NCBI GenBank assembly: GCA_018058135.1
Contig: JAGPCK010000006.1
Span: forward strand, 1-35,838
Origin: Bacteroidia bacterium
Lineage (GTDB): Bacteria; Bacteroidota; Bacteroidia; UKL13-3
Direction of reading: 5' to 3'
Length of the DNA: 35,838 nt
In this document: positions 9,496-18,018 of the stretch, piece by piece
How the letters are laid out: every line of letters starts with the position of its first letter
How positions within the stretch are numbered: the first letter of the stretch is position 1
Position numbers and translations under genes: made by a program
Notes under the pieces: model-generated
Told to the model about the DNA's origin: nothing
What the model saw: only the letters and a program-made list of their open reading frames with translations
The model's database searches: none

Positions 9496-10254
9496 ATGTT
9501 AGAGATTAAAAATTTACAAGCAGAAATTGATGGAAAGAAGATTCTGAATGGAATCAATTTGGTCGTAAATCCCGGAGAAGTTCACGCCATTATGGGCCCT
9601 AACGGTGCCGGCAAAAGCACACTATCTGCGGTATTGGCCGGTCGTGCTGATTATGAAGTAACCGGAGGTTCTGTTTCCTTTAACGGGAAAGATTTGCTTG
9701 AAATGGCTCCTGAAGACAGAGCACGTGAAGGCGTTTTTCTGGCTTTCCAATATCCTGTTGAAATACCTGGTGTAAGCACCGTTAATTTTTTGAAAACAGC
9801 CATCAATGAAAAGCGTAAATACTTAGGTTTAGATCCTATGGAGGCCACCGACTTTCTCAAGTTTATGAGGGAGAAAATGGAGCTGATGGAAATGGATAAA
9901 GCACTTACAAGCCGCAGCCTGAACGAAGGTTTTAGCGGAGGAGAGAAAAAGCGTAATGAAGTCTTTCAAATGGCTATGTTGGAACCTAAGTTATCCATCA
10001 TGGATGAAACAGATTCAGGTTTGGACATTGATGCCTTGCGATTGGTTTCAGCAGGTGTAAACAAGTTGAAAGACGGTGAACGCTCATTTGTAGTTATCAC
10101 ACACTACCAGCGTTTGTTGGATTATATCGTTCCCGATTTTGTACATGTGCTTTACAAAGGCCGCATTGTAAAAAGCGGAGATGCCGGTTTGGCCAAGGAG
10201 TTGGAAGTAAAAGGATACGATTGGATTAAAAACGAAGTTGAAGCTGCTGTATAA
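9496..10254 (+). CDS. sufC: Fe-S assembly ATPase SufC
   Basis: 252 aa ABC-type ATPase without membrane domain; two copies power the SufBC2D scaffold. Walker A GPNGAGKST (34-42), Q-loop Gln85 in AFQYP, signature FSGGEKKR (146-153), Walker B LSIMDE (166-171) followed by TDSGLD, and switch His203. These features separate SufC from transporter ATPases (the ETDSGLD string is typical). The ATG at 9496 places the start 68 bp after sufB. The stop is 3 bp before the sufD start, so the two are probably translationally coupled. Confidence 0.98.
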   Translation: MLEIKNLQAEIDGKKILNGINLVVNPGEVHAIMGPNGAGKSTLSAVLAGRADYEVTGGSVSFNGKDLLEMAPEDRAREGVFLAFQYPVEIPGVSTVNFLKTAINEKRKYLGLDPMEATDFLKFMREKMELMEMDKALTSRSLNEGFSGGEKKRNEVFQMAMLEPKLSIMDETDSGLDIDALRLVSAGVNKLKDGERSFVVITHYQRLLDYIVPDFVHVLYKGRIVKSGDAGLAKELEVKGYDWIKNEVEAAV

Positions 10255-10257
10255 ACT

Positions 10258-11547
10258 ATGCTAACAGAAAAAGTAAAACAGGATTTTCAGCAATATATAC
10301 TGCAGGCAGAAAAAGAAAATGCATTAACGCAGATAAGGGAACATGCGTTTGCCGAGTTTGAGAAGCTGGGATTTCCAACCATAAAACAAGAAGAGTGGAA
10401 ATACACCAATCTGAAACCCGTTACTGAAAAAGAGTTTCAGTCAACCTGTGAAATCAATTCACACATTAAAGAATTGGTGAAACAATCCATATTCGCGCAG
10501 CTTAAGGCCAACTTACTTGTTTTTGTAAACGGCACTTTTGTGAGTGAGCTTTCCTGCATTTTGGAAACCGATAGTGCCGTGGTTATCGGCAGTTTGGCTA
10601 CAGAGCGTAAAAATCACGAAGCTGTTTTTACCCGTCATTTCGGGAAATATGCTAAGGTGGAAGGAGAAGCAATGAACGCCCTCAACACTGCTTTATTGAG
10701 TGATGGTGCATTTGTACACGTTGCTGCAGGTAAAACTGTGCAGTTTCCTATTGTTATTTACAATCTGGTTGATGGTTCAGATATGAACGTTTTGAATCAG
10801 CCACGTAACCTGATAGTGTTGGAAAAAAGTGCTTCAGCCACCGTTGTTGAAGCCTATTTCGCCACGGGAAAAAATGCTTCTTTTACTAACGTGGTAACAG
10901 AAGTGTATGCAGATGAAAATGCACACTTGGAGCAATACAAAATTCAACAACAGGAGGGGGAGTGTTACCAGAATAATTTCACTCAGGTGTTTCAGGAGAG
11001 TAATACCAACATCAACCACGTTACCCTTACACTTGACGGCACATTTGTTCGCAACAACCTGCATTTTTACATGAATGGTAAAAACTGCAACAGTTTGCTT
11101 TACGGTTTGTATGTAACTGGTGCTAAAAACTTTGTAGATAACCATACTCGCGTTGATCACGCCCAGCCCAACGGTTTCAGTGATGAGAAATATAAAGGTA
11201 TTCTGAAAGATCAGTCAACGGCAGTATTTAACGGCAAAATTGTGGTGCATTTAGATGCACAAAAGACTAATGCATATCAACGCAATCAGAACATTTTATT
11301 AAGTGATGAGGCCACAGTAAACACCAAACCTCAATTGGAAATTTTTGCCGATGACGTAAAATGCACGCACGGTGCCACCATCGGACAATTAGATGAAGAA
11401 CCAATGTTCTACTTGCGTAGCAGAGGTATTCCGGAAAGTGAAGCACGTAAAATGTTACTGAATGCATTTGCTGATGACATTGCTGAGAAGATAAAAATAC
11501 CTGAACTGGTAGCATTACTGGAAGAGCAAATAGATAAAAAACTGTAG
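10258..11547 (+). CDS. sufD: Fe-S cluster assembly protein SufD
   Basis: 429 aa. Paralogue of SufB that completes the SufBC2D complex and is linked to iron acquisition. Recognisable motifs: the N-terminal EEWKYTNLKP (residues ~43-52), ALLSDGAFVHVAAG in the beta-helix core, DNHTRVDHAQPNG, and the C-terminal CTHGATIGQLDEEPMFYLRSRGI with its conserved Cys-Thr-His-Gly. The SufB-type QCDS motif is absent, as expected for SufD. Starts 3 bp after sufC. Confidence 0.97.
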   Translation: MLTEKVKQDFQQYILQAEKENALTQIREHAFAEFEKLGFPTIKQEEWKYTNLKPVTEKEFQSTCEINSHIKELVKQSIFAQLKANLLVFVNGTFVSELSCILETDSAVVIGSLATERKNHEAVFTRHFGKYAKVEGEAMNALNTALLSDGAFVHVAAGKTVQFPIVIYNLVDGSDMNVLNQPRNLIVLEKSASATVVEAYFATGKNASFTNVVTEVYADENAHLEQYKIQQQEGECYQNNFTQVFQESNTNINHVTLTLDGTFVRNNLHFYMNGKNCNSLLYGLYVTGAKNFVDNHTRVDHAQPNGFSDEKYKGILKDQSTAVFNGKIVVHLDAQKTNAYQRNQNILLSDEATVNTKPQLEIFADDVKCTHGATIGQLDEEPMFYLRSRGIPESEARKMLLNAFADDIAEKIKIPELVALLEEQIDKKL

Positions 11548-11574
11548 TCAGAGAAAATGTAATCTGTGTAAACG

Positions 11575-12807
11575 GTGGCAAAATTAGACTTAGAGTCAAT
11601 CAGAAATCAGTTTCCTGTTCTTCATCAGGAAGTCAATGGTAAGCCATTGATTTACTTTGACAATGCAGCCACTACACAAAAACCTAAACGAGTTATTGAT
11701 GCTTTGGTAAAATACTATGAGCACGATAATGCCAATATTCACCGCGCAGCCCACACTTTGGCCTCACGCTCTACAGAATATTTTGAAAAAACGAGGCAGA
11801 CAGTTCAGCAATTTATAAATGCCCGTGAAGCCGAAGAGTGCATATTCACCAAAGGAGTTACAGAAAGTATCAACTTAGTAGCTCAAACCTGGGGACGAAA
11901 ATTTCTGAAAGCGGGTGATGAGATTATCATCACTACCATGGAGCACCATAGCAATATAGTTCCCTGGCAAATGATTTGTGAAGAGACAGGCTCAGTTCTT
12001 AAGGTAATTCCTATCAATGACGCAGGTGAACTTGTGATGCCGGAGTACGACAAACTTTTGTCGAACCGCACAAAAATGGTTGCCTGTGTTTGGGTGAGTA
12101 ACGCTTTGGGTACGGTTAATCCTGTAAAAGAAATTATAACCAAAGCGCATGCTGTTGGAGCTAAGGTGCTGTTGGACGGAGCACAAGCCTGCTCACATCT
12201 GGATGTTGATGTACAAGATTTAGATTGTGATTTTCTGGCAGTTTCTTCACACAAACTTTATGGACCTACGGGCGTTGGAGTATTATATGGTAAACGGGAA
12301 ATTCTGGAGTCTATGCCACCTTATCAGGGGGGAGGGGAAATGATAAAGGAAGTAACCTTTGCCAAAACTACGTACAATGAAATACCCTATAAATTTGAAG
12401 CAGGTACACCTAATATTGCAGATGTAATTGCCTTTCAGTATGCACTTGAATTTGTTCAGGAAATAGGAAAGCCAAGTATCGCATCACATGAAAATGAGTT
12501 GCTCAAACACTTTACTGAAGGAGTGAATTCTATCAATCAATCAGCTCATTCACCAATTAACTTAATTGGTACAGCGCAGCAGAAAGTCTCAGTTCAGTCC
12601 TTTACTTTCAATACGTTACATCATTTTGATGCAGGCATGATGCTCGATGCAAAAGGCATTGCTGTGCGTACCGGCCATCATTGCACTCAACCTTTAATGC
12701 ACCGATTCGGGTTGGAAGGAACAGTGAGAGCATCCTTTGCCGTATACAATACAAGGAATGAAATTGACGTGTTGTTAGATGCATTGGAACGACTAAATAA
12801 GTTATAG
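11575..12807 (+). CDS. sufS: Cysteine desulfurase SufS
   Basis: 410 aa PLP enzyme, group II (SufS/CsdA) desulfurase that removes sulfur from L-cysteine for cluster assembly. Schiff-base lysine Lys227 in SSHKLYGPTG, PLP-stacking His124 in MEHHSN, Asp201 in LLDGAQ, and the persulfide cysteine Cys370 in RTGHHCTQP, with the short active-site loop typical of SufS rather than IscS. The start is a GTG at 11575; the nearest upstream in-region ATG runs straight into a stop. Twenty-seven bp after sufD. It should hand sulfur to SufE encoded next. Confidence 0.97.
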   Translation: MAKLDLESIRNQFPVLHQEVNGKPLIYFDNAATTQKPKRVIDALVKYYEHDNANIHRAAHTLASRSTEYFEKTRQTVQQFINAREAEECIFTKGVTESINLVAQTWGRKFLKAGDEIIITTMEHHSNIVPWQMICEETGSVLKVIPINDAGELVMPEYDKLLSNRTKMVACVWVSNALGTVNPVKEIITKAHAVGAKVLLDGAQACSHLDVDVQDLDCDFLAVSSHKLYGPTGVGVLYGKREILESMPPYQGGGEMIKEVTFAKTTYNEIPYKFEAGTPNIADVIAFQYALEFVQEIGKPSIASHENELLKHFTEGVNSINQSAHSPINLIGTAQQKVSVQSFTFNTLHHFDAGMMLDAKGIAVRTGHHCTQPLMHRFGLEGTVRASFAVYNTRNEIDVLLDALERLNKL

Positions 12808-12824
12808 GCATAATCAGATTAAAA

Positions 12825-13259
12825 GTGGCGAATACAACCGATATACAAAACGAAATTATTGACAACTTTTCTCTGTTTGACGGAGATATGGAAAGTACGC
12901 TGTTTTATCTGATGGATTTAGGTAAAAAATTACCCGCTATGCCACAGGAGCATAAAACGGAAGATTACATCATCAAAGGTTGCCAGAGTAAGGTTTGGGT
13001 GTATCCTACATTTGTAAATGGAAAAATACTTTTTGAGGCAGACAGTAATACTGAAATAACCAAAGGATTGGTATACCTTTTATGGAGTATTTGGAATAAC
13101 CGCACACCTGAGGAAATATTAAGCGCTGAGCTATTTTTCATAAACAAAATAGGAATGAGCAACATGATAGGTTCCCAACGCAGCAACGGCTTTGCCAATA
13201 TGATTAAACAAATGAAGATGTATGCTTTGGCTTATAGTGGTGCACCTGAGCAAAATTAA
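12825..13259 (+). CDS. sufE: Sulfur acceptor SufE
   Basis: 144 aa, normal SufE length. Accepts persulfide sulfur from SufS and transfers it to SufB. The receiving cysteine is Cys53 in IIKGCQSKVWV, the family signature; LPAMPQEHKTEDYI precedes it. The start is a GTG at 12825, 17 bp after the sufS stop, and no in-frame ATG occurs before the conserved core. Like sufS it uses a non-ATG start, so the sulfur-donor pair may be translated at a lower rate than the scaffold genes (inference). Confidence 0.96.
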   Translation: MANTTDIQNEIIDNFSLFDGDMESTLFYLMDLGKKLPAMPQEHKTEDYIIKGCQSKVWVYPTFVNGKILFEADSNTEITKGLVYLLWSIWNNRTPEEILSAELFFINKIGMSNMIGSQRSNGFANMIKQMKMYALAYSGAPEQN

Positions 13260-13269
13260 TTGAACAACT

Positions 13270-13620
13270 ATGACAGAACACAATACTGAAAATACACACA
13301 AGCCAAGCAGAACTTTTGCTGATGTACAAAATGAAGCTATAGAGGTTATTCAAACCGTTTTTGACCCTGAAATTCCGGTTAACATATACGAATTGGGACT
13401 TATATATGAAGTAAAAGTTTCCAATGATTTAGACATTGAGGTGATTATGTCACTTACCTCTCCGTTTTGTCCGGCTGCTCAAAGTATGCCGGCAGAAATA
13501 AAAGAAAAGCTCGAAAAAATTGAAGGAGTGAGGGGGGTAGAGGTAAATGTGGTGTTTGAACCGCCATGGACACAAGACATGATGAGCGAAGCGGCCAAGC
13601 TTCAGCTTGGGTTCATGTAA
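13270..13620 (+). CDS. sufT: SufT-like DUF59/MIP18 Fe-S assembly factor
   Basis: 116 aa, a stand-alone MIP18 (DUF59) domain. Motifs: DPEIPVNIYELGLIYEV (residues 32-48), the conserved cysteine Cys67 in SLTSPFCPAA, and the C-terminal VNVVFEPPWTQDMMSE. Proteins of this family at the end of suf operons assist maturation of Fe-S proteins, probably at the carrier or transfer stage; the exact step is not settled. Ten bp after sufE and the last gene of the operon. A short dyad CCAAGC-TTCA-GCTTGG at 13595-13610 overlaps its end and may act as a weak terminator before the TTTTT at 13621. Confidence 0.9.
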   Translation: MTEHNTENTHKPSRTFADVQNEAIEVIQTVFDPEIPVNIYELGLIYEVKVSNDLDIEVIMSLTSPFCPAAQSMPAEIKEKLEKIEGVRGVEVNVVFEPPWTQDMMSEAAKLQLGFM

Positions 13621-13661
13621 TTTTTGATTCAGGTATTTTAATCCATTTGATTTTCATTATA

Positions 13662-13678
13662 TTGCATTCGCAATGCAA
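13662..13678. other. Perfect 7-bp dyad upstream of the type B cargo gene
   Basis: TTGCATT-cgc-AATGCAA in the 104-bp gap between sufT and the next gene. No T-tract follows on the plus strand, so an operator or a leader hairpin is as likely as a terminator. No convincing -7 box was found in this gap. Confidence 0.3.
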
Positions 13679-13724
13679 CATATTGGCATGTTAAAGTGTC
13701 AATAGGTACATAAACCCGATTAGA

Positions 13725-16700
13725 ATGAGAATACAAGCCTGCGGCCGAATTATTTTATCACTGCTTTTAATATGCTTTTTGCCAACTATTTCTTTGGCAA
13801 AACACTTGGTTGGCGGCAGCATGGAGTATACTTACATTGGTCAGTTTAATGGATTACAGCGGTACAATATCAAATTAACACTTTACAGAGATTGTCAGAT
13901 AACCCCATCTAATCCAAATCCAACACCTTTTGATCCTGATATCACTATAGGTATTTTTAATGCTAATGCTACACGAACATTACAAACGTCATTAAACATT
14001 CTAAAAGGTACTGAGGTTGCAGTAAATCCCCCAACTGGTGGAAGTAATTGTTCTTTTTTACCTAATGTATGTTTAAGGGAGGCTGTTTATCAAAAGAATG
14101 TTGATTTACCCTCAAGCACGGTGGGTTACCATTTGGTATGGCTGCGTTGTTGCAGAACTGACATCATTACCAATCTAAATCAGAATGCAGGACAAGGGTA
14201 TTATGCATTCATACCCCCTACAGCAAATAATAACAGTTCTCCCTACTTTGTTGGGGTGCCGGCACCTTTTATCTGCGCCAATGATTTAGCTCAGGTTATC
14301 AATACAGCCACCGACCCCAACGGTGATAGTTTAGCCTACTCTTTGGTTCATCCATTTGCCGGGGGAACAGCTGCTCAACCTACACCTTATGACCCCAACC
14401 CGCCTTCAACATTGTCGTTACCTTTGCCTTTGGTAACATACACAACGGGTTTCAATACTAATCAACCATTTGGAGCCGGAGGTACTGCTACAGTTAATAC
14501 GGCATCTGGTTTATGTGATTTTAAAGCGCTTAATGCAGGAGCATATGCCGTTGCAGTTGAAGTGAGAGAATATAGAAATGGTGTGTTTTTGGGTTCAGTT
14601 CGAAGAGACGTATTGTTAATGGTATTAAATTGCCCGCCTAACCCACCTGCCAACTTAGCTGCAACCGGTGGAAGTGGAAATACATCGCCTACAATTATAG
14701 CGGGAGAAACCACCTGTTTTCCTATAAAATTTGTTGATTCGCAAGACAGCATCTACATCACCAGCTTCGGAGATATTCTGGATGGTACAGGCGGTTATAC
14801 AGGTACTTTAGCCACTTTACCTGATGTTGTTGATAGTGGTGAAGCTACCGCCACATTTTGTTGGACACCTAATTGTAATGCAGTAAGAACCGCTCCCTAT
14901 ATTTTTAGTGTACAAGCCAGAGACAATGGTTGTCCGCCTAAAATAACTACTATTAATTATTCCATTAAGGTTGATCCGTTTAGAGGAGTAAACACCATTG
15001 TGGGAGATACTTTTATATGCACACCGTTTAATGGAAAAACATATGCTGTTTCCGGAAGGGCGGGTTCAACGTATACATGGGCTGTAAACGGAGGTTCGTT
15101 AATTTCAGGGCAGGGGACATCGAGTGTGGTAGTTAATTGGCCCAATACAACAGGTACAGGTAGTATTACTGTAGTAGAAACTAATTCTAAAGGCTGTGTG
15201 GGAATAAATAATACCCGAACAGTGATTATGCAATCAAAGCCATTGAGTAACGCCATAACCGGTGACGGCATTCCTTGTGAAGGTGATAAATCAGTAACCT
15301 ATACTGTTAATAATAACTCAGGGAATACCTACATCTGGGGAGCCACAGGAGGCACAATTGTAAGCGGAGGAACATCCAATCAGGTAACAATCAACTGGGG
15401 CAGCTCAGGTTCAGGTTATATTTGGGTACGTGAATATACATCAGGTGGCTGTCCTGGTGATTCCAATACACTAAGCGTAACTGTACGCCCTAAACCTATT
15501 ATGGATGCAGGTCCTGATAAAAGTATTTGTGATCCCGGAGCTCCGGTTCAGCTTAATGCATCAGGTGCACAGATTTTCCAGTGGAACAGCAGCCCTACTT
15601 TATCCAACACGTCAATCAATAATCCTATTGCTACACCAACTGTAACTACAGATTATGTTGTTTCAGGGAAATTTACTGCAACAGGATGCATAGGTTATGA
15701 TACAGTCAGAGTTAACGTTTACAGCCGTCCTGTCCCTATAAATATTTCAGGTGACATACAACCCTGTGAATTCACATTAAATGTGGGTTACAGCGTTTCT
15801 CCAAAATCAGGTTCCACATATAGTTGGTTGGTAAATGGCGGAAACATTATCGGGGGCTCAACAGGAAGCAGCATTTTTGTGAATTGGGGTGGAAAGGGTA
15901 GCGGCAAAGTGATGGTAATTGAAACCAATCAAAACAACTGTACAGGTGACACCATGTTCCTACCTATTAACATCAGAGAAATACCGGTAATTGATGCAGG
16001 AATTGACTCATTAATTTGTGAAGGTGAAACTGTTCAACTAAATGCTACAGGGGCCAATCTTTTTGTGTGGACTCCTAATTCATCTTTAAGTAGTACATCT
16101 ATTCCTAATCCGATTGCCAATCCGGTAAACACAACAAAATATTTTGTTAAAGGTTATTTGGTTGCGGGTGGTTGTGAGGCAAACGACTCGCTGCTCATTA
16201 CGGTTTTAAACAAACCTGTTCTTAATATTGGCGTTGGAGATACTGTGTGCAGGGGTACAACAGTTGAATTAAAAGTACTGGTAGGAACTGATTTCAAATG
16301 GAACACAGGAGCTACTTCGCAAAGTATTTTTGTAACTCCCAATACTACATCAGCCTATTGGGTATTGGTACAGAATCAGAAATGTATTTTCGATACACTT
16401 AAAGCTTTTGTGGTGGTTAATCCTACGCCTGTTGTTGTAGTAACACCAAGTGCTACCAGCGGAATGGAACCTTTGAAAGTTGATTTTGCCAACTTTACTA
16501 CTGATGCGGATACTTACGACTGGCGCATGGGAGATGGTGTTGGCCGGTTCTCTTCCGTTAATGTCTCCTACCTGTATGAAATACCTGGTAAGTACACCAT
16601 GCGCATGTATGCCAGTAACGTTTACGGCTGTAAAGACAGTGTTTTCATTGATATTGATGTGCAGGAAATGCAATACTTTATCTTAATCCCGAATGTAATA

Positions 16701-16943
16701 ACACCTGACGGAGATGCTTTAAATGACATTTTCGAAATTACCTATTCCGGATATCTGGATGTGAAAGGAATGGTGATTAACCGTTGGGGCCAAACTGTTT
16801 ACGAATGGGGTAACGACAAATGGTGGAATGGCCGCATCAATGGCAATGAGCCGGCTGACGGACAGTATTTTTATATTATTGAATGTAAAGGGCTGCGTGG
16901 CAGAGTAGATACTTACAAAGGCCCGTTAACAGTAATTCGCTAA
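13725..16943 (+). CDS. Multi-domain T9SS cargo, type B sorting domain
   Basis: 1072 aa. Signal peptide 1-26 ending SLA before KHLVGGSMEY. The N-terminal ~400 residues form a cysteine-containing region (MEYTYIGQFNGLQRYNIKLTLYRDC...) that I recognise as common at the start of large Bacteroidota surface proteins but cannot assign a function. After that come PKD-like/Ig-like modules with repeated cores: STYTWAVNGG, NTYIWGATGG and STYSWLVNGG. Between and after them are two 'DAG.D..IC' modules ending in PTVTTDYVVSG and PVNTTKYFVKG. A final PKD domain (YDWRMGDGVG) is followed by the type B sorting domain (PNVITPDGDALNDIF, VINRWGQTVYEW, final LTVIR). Predicted surface adhesin or filament protein. No PorP/SprF gene is adjacent, unlike the cargo at the start of the window. 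Confidence 0.9.
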   Translation: MRIQACGRIILSLLLICFLPTISLAKHLVGGSMEYTYIGQFNGLQRYNIKLTLYRDCQITPSNPNPTPFDPDITIGIFNANATRTLQTSLNILKGTEVAVNPPTGGSNCSFLPNVCLREAVYQKNVDLPSSTVGYHLVWLRCCRTDIITNLNQNAGQGYYAFIPPTANNNSSPYFVGVPAPFICANDLAQVINTATDPNGDSLAYSLVHPFAGGTAAQPTPYDPNPPSTLSLPLPLVTYTTGFNTNQPFGAGGTATVNTASGLCDFKALNAGAYAVAVEVREYRNGVFLGSVRRDVLLMVLNCPPNPPANLAATGGSGNTSPTIIAGETTCFPIKFVDSQDSIYITSFGDILDGTGGYTGTLATLPDVVDSGEATATFCWTPNCNAVRTAPYIFSVQARDNGCPPKITTINYSIKVDPFRGVNTIVGDTFICTPFNGKTYAVSGRAGSTYTWAVNGGSLISGQGTSSVVVNWPNTTGTGSITVVETNSKGCVGINNTRTVIMQSKPLSNAITGDGIPCEGDKSVTYTVNNNSGNTYIWGATGGTIVSGGTSNQVTINWGSSGSGYIWVREYTSGGCPGDSNTLSVTVRPKPIMDAGPDKSICDPGAPVQLNASGAQIFQWNSSPTLSNTSINNPIATPTVTTDYVVSGKFTATGCIGYDTVRVNVYSRPVPINISGDIQPCEFTLNVGYSVSPKSGSTYSWLVNGGNIIGGSTGSSIFVNWGGKGSGKVMVIETNQNNCTGDTMFLPINIREIPVIDAGIDSLICEGETVQLNATGANLFVWTPNSSLSSTSIPNPIANPVNTTKYFVKGYLVAGGCEANDSLLITVLNKPVLNIGVGDTVCRGTTVELKVLVGTDFKWNTGATSQSIFVTPNTTSAYWVLVQNQKCIFDTLKAFVVVNPTPVVVVTPSATSGMEPLKVDFANFTTDADTYDWRMGDGVGRFSSVNVSYLYEIPGKYTMRMYASNVYGCKDSVFIDIDVQEMQYFILIPNVITPDGDALNDIFEITYSGYLDVKGMVINRWGQTVYEWGNDKWWNGRINGNEPADGQYFYIIECKGLRGRVDTYKGPLTVIR

Positions 16944-16947
16944 ACCT

Positions 16948-16978
16948 TTTGGTTAGCATTCAGCTTTTCCTATTTTTG
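16948..16978 (+). promoter_or_regulatory. Consensus promoter of efp
   Basis: TTTG (16948-16951), exactly 19 nt, TATTTTTG (16971-16978): a perfect match to the Bacteroidota housekeeping promoter, beginning 5 nt after the previous stop codon. The efp ATG is 19 nt downstream of the -7 box. Confidence 0.88.
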
Positions 16979-16997
16979 CTGCTCAAATTAGAAACTT

Positions 16998-17558
16998 ATG
17001 GCCAGTACATCAGATTTATCAAACGGAGCATTTATCAAACATAACGGAGAGTTGTGTCAGGTGTTGGAGTATATTCACCGTACCCCCGGAAACCTTCGTG
17101 CATTTTACCAGGTGAAATTAAGAAACGTAAAGACGGGTAAGCAAATGGAACACCGCTATCGCGCTGGTGAAGGCATTGAATTTGTTCGTGTGGAGTTTAA
17201 AGAAATGCAGTACCTGTACAAAGATGGCTCAAGTTTGGTGATGATGGATCCTGAAACATTTGATCAGGTGTATGTGGATGAAATCCTGTTGGGAGATGCA
17301 GCTGGTTTTATGAAAGAAGAAATGATGGTTAAAATTGCCTTTGAAGGCGACACCCCCATATCTGCTGAGCCACAAACATTCGTTGTAATGGAGATTACTT
17401 ATACTGAACCTGGTGTAAAAGGTGACACAGCTACTAATACACTAAAGCCGGCTACTATTGAAACAGGAGCACAAATAATGGTTCCTTTGTTTGTGAATGT
17501 AGGTGAAAAAGTGAAAATTGATACGCGTACTCGTGAGTACGTGGAGCGGGTAAAATAA
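16998..17558 (+). CDS. efp: Translation elongation factor P
   Basis: 186 aa, standard three-domain EF-P length. EF-P enters ribosomes stalled at consecutive prolines and promotes peptide bond formation. The KOW-like N-terminal domain has the tip loop HRTPGNLRAFYQVKLRN (27-43). The tip residue, normally a modified Lys or Arg, is Asn32 here. C-terminal signature: TNTLKPATIETGAQIMVPLFVNVGEKVKIDTRT. The gene has its own strong promoter and a strong terminator, consistent with a highly expressed single gene. No EpmA, EarP or YmfI-type modification gene is nearby. Identity is certain; the Asn tip implies no lysine- or arginine-type modification. Confidence 0.97.
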   Translation: MASTSDLSNGAFIKHNGELCQVLEYIHRTPGNLRAFYQVKLRNVKTGKQMEHRYRAGEGIEFVRVEFKEMQYLYKDGSSLVMMDPETFDQVYVDEILLGDAAGFMKEEMMVKIAFEGDTPISAEPQTFVVMEITYTEPGVKGDTATNTLKPATIETGAQIMVPLFVNVGEKVKIDTRTREYVERVK

Positions 17559-17572
17559 ATTTACCTGAATAT

Positions 17573-17610
17573 AAAAAAAGACCGTGGCCAGTTGGTTCCG
17601 GTCTTTTTTT
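17573..17610. terminator. Bidirectional terminator between efp and a convergent gene
   Basis: A7-GACCG ... CGGTC-T7 hairpin with a 14-nt loop region that can pair further (GG/CC). It has an A-tract on one side and a T-tract on the other, so it can serve efp on the plus strand and the small membrane gene on the minus strand, whose stop codon lies within it. Confidence 0.85.
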
Positions 17611-17905
17611 ATGCCCGCATGAGCCATTGGAGCAAGAAGATAAATCCGATAACAGAACACACCCCTAGCGGGAGACCCAGCAAAACAGAAAGTGCCACCC
17701 GCATTTGAGTTGACAGCTTTTTGAAAAACAACTGGTCTGCAATAATCTGTAGAAGGAAAATTCCTCCGGTATACACCACAAACATCAGCCAATTACCAAC
17801 GTTGGTCATCCATTTGAAGTTGTAGTACCCTTCATCAATAAAAAAAAGTATCAAAGTAAGACTCACTGATGTGAGCAGATAAGTGGTGGTGGGTTTATTA
17901 TTCAT
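17609..17905 (-). CDS. Small three-helix membrane protein of unknown function
   Basis: 98 aa, not recognised. Three hydrophobic segments at about residues 8-22, 37-57 and 70-95, separated by short charged loops (DEGYYNFKW; FFKKLSTQMR). No signal peptide cleavage site, cysteine motif or known signature was seen. ATG at 17905; the stop overlaps the T-tract of the terminator shared with efp. It is a real gene candidate because its length, hydrophobic pattern and position between two terminators are coherent and no other frame here is better. Could be an inner-membrane accessory protein; no function is claimed. Confidence 0.65.
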   Translation of the reverse strand: MNNKPTTTYLLTSVSLTLILFFIDEGYYNFKWMTNVGNWLMFVVYTGGIFLLQIIADQLFFKKLSTQMRVALSVLLGLPLGVCSVIGFIFLLQWLMRA

Positions 17906-17939
17906 GTTGCATAAACGATTGCATCGTCAGGTTTAGTAT

Positions 17940-17975
17940 AAAAAAGAGAAAGCCGCCATAATTGGCGGCCTCTCA
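17940..17975 (-). terminator. Terminator of the LamG cargo gene
   Basis: GCCGCC-AATTAT-GGCGGC stem extended by GAG/CTC, followed on the minus strand by TTTCTCTTTTTT. Lies about 45 nt after the stop of the gene ending at 18019. Confidence 0.85.
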
Positions 17976-18018
17976 GAAAAAATCAGCAATTCTTATTGAT
18001 AAGATTAAATAACAATTA

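Noticed and set aside
10834-11160. Minus-strand open frame of 108 codons inside sufD
   Set aside because: Lies fully within a certain gene on the other strand, no family motif, no promoter; a shadow frame.
11883-12254. Minus-strand open frame of 123 codons inside sufS
   Set aside because: Antisense to the conserved PLP-binding core of SufS; composition is a by-product of that gene.
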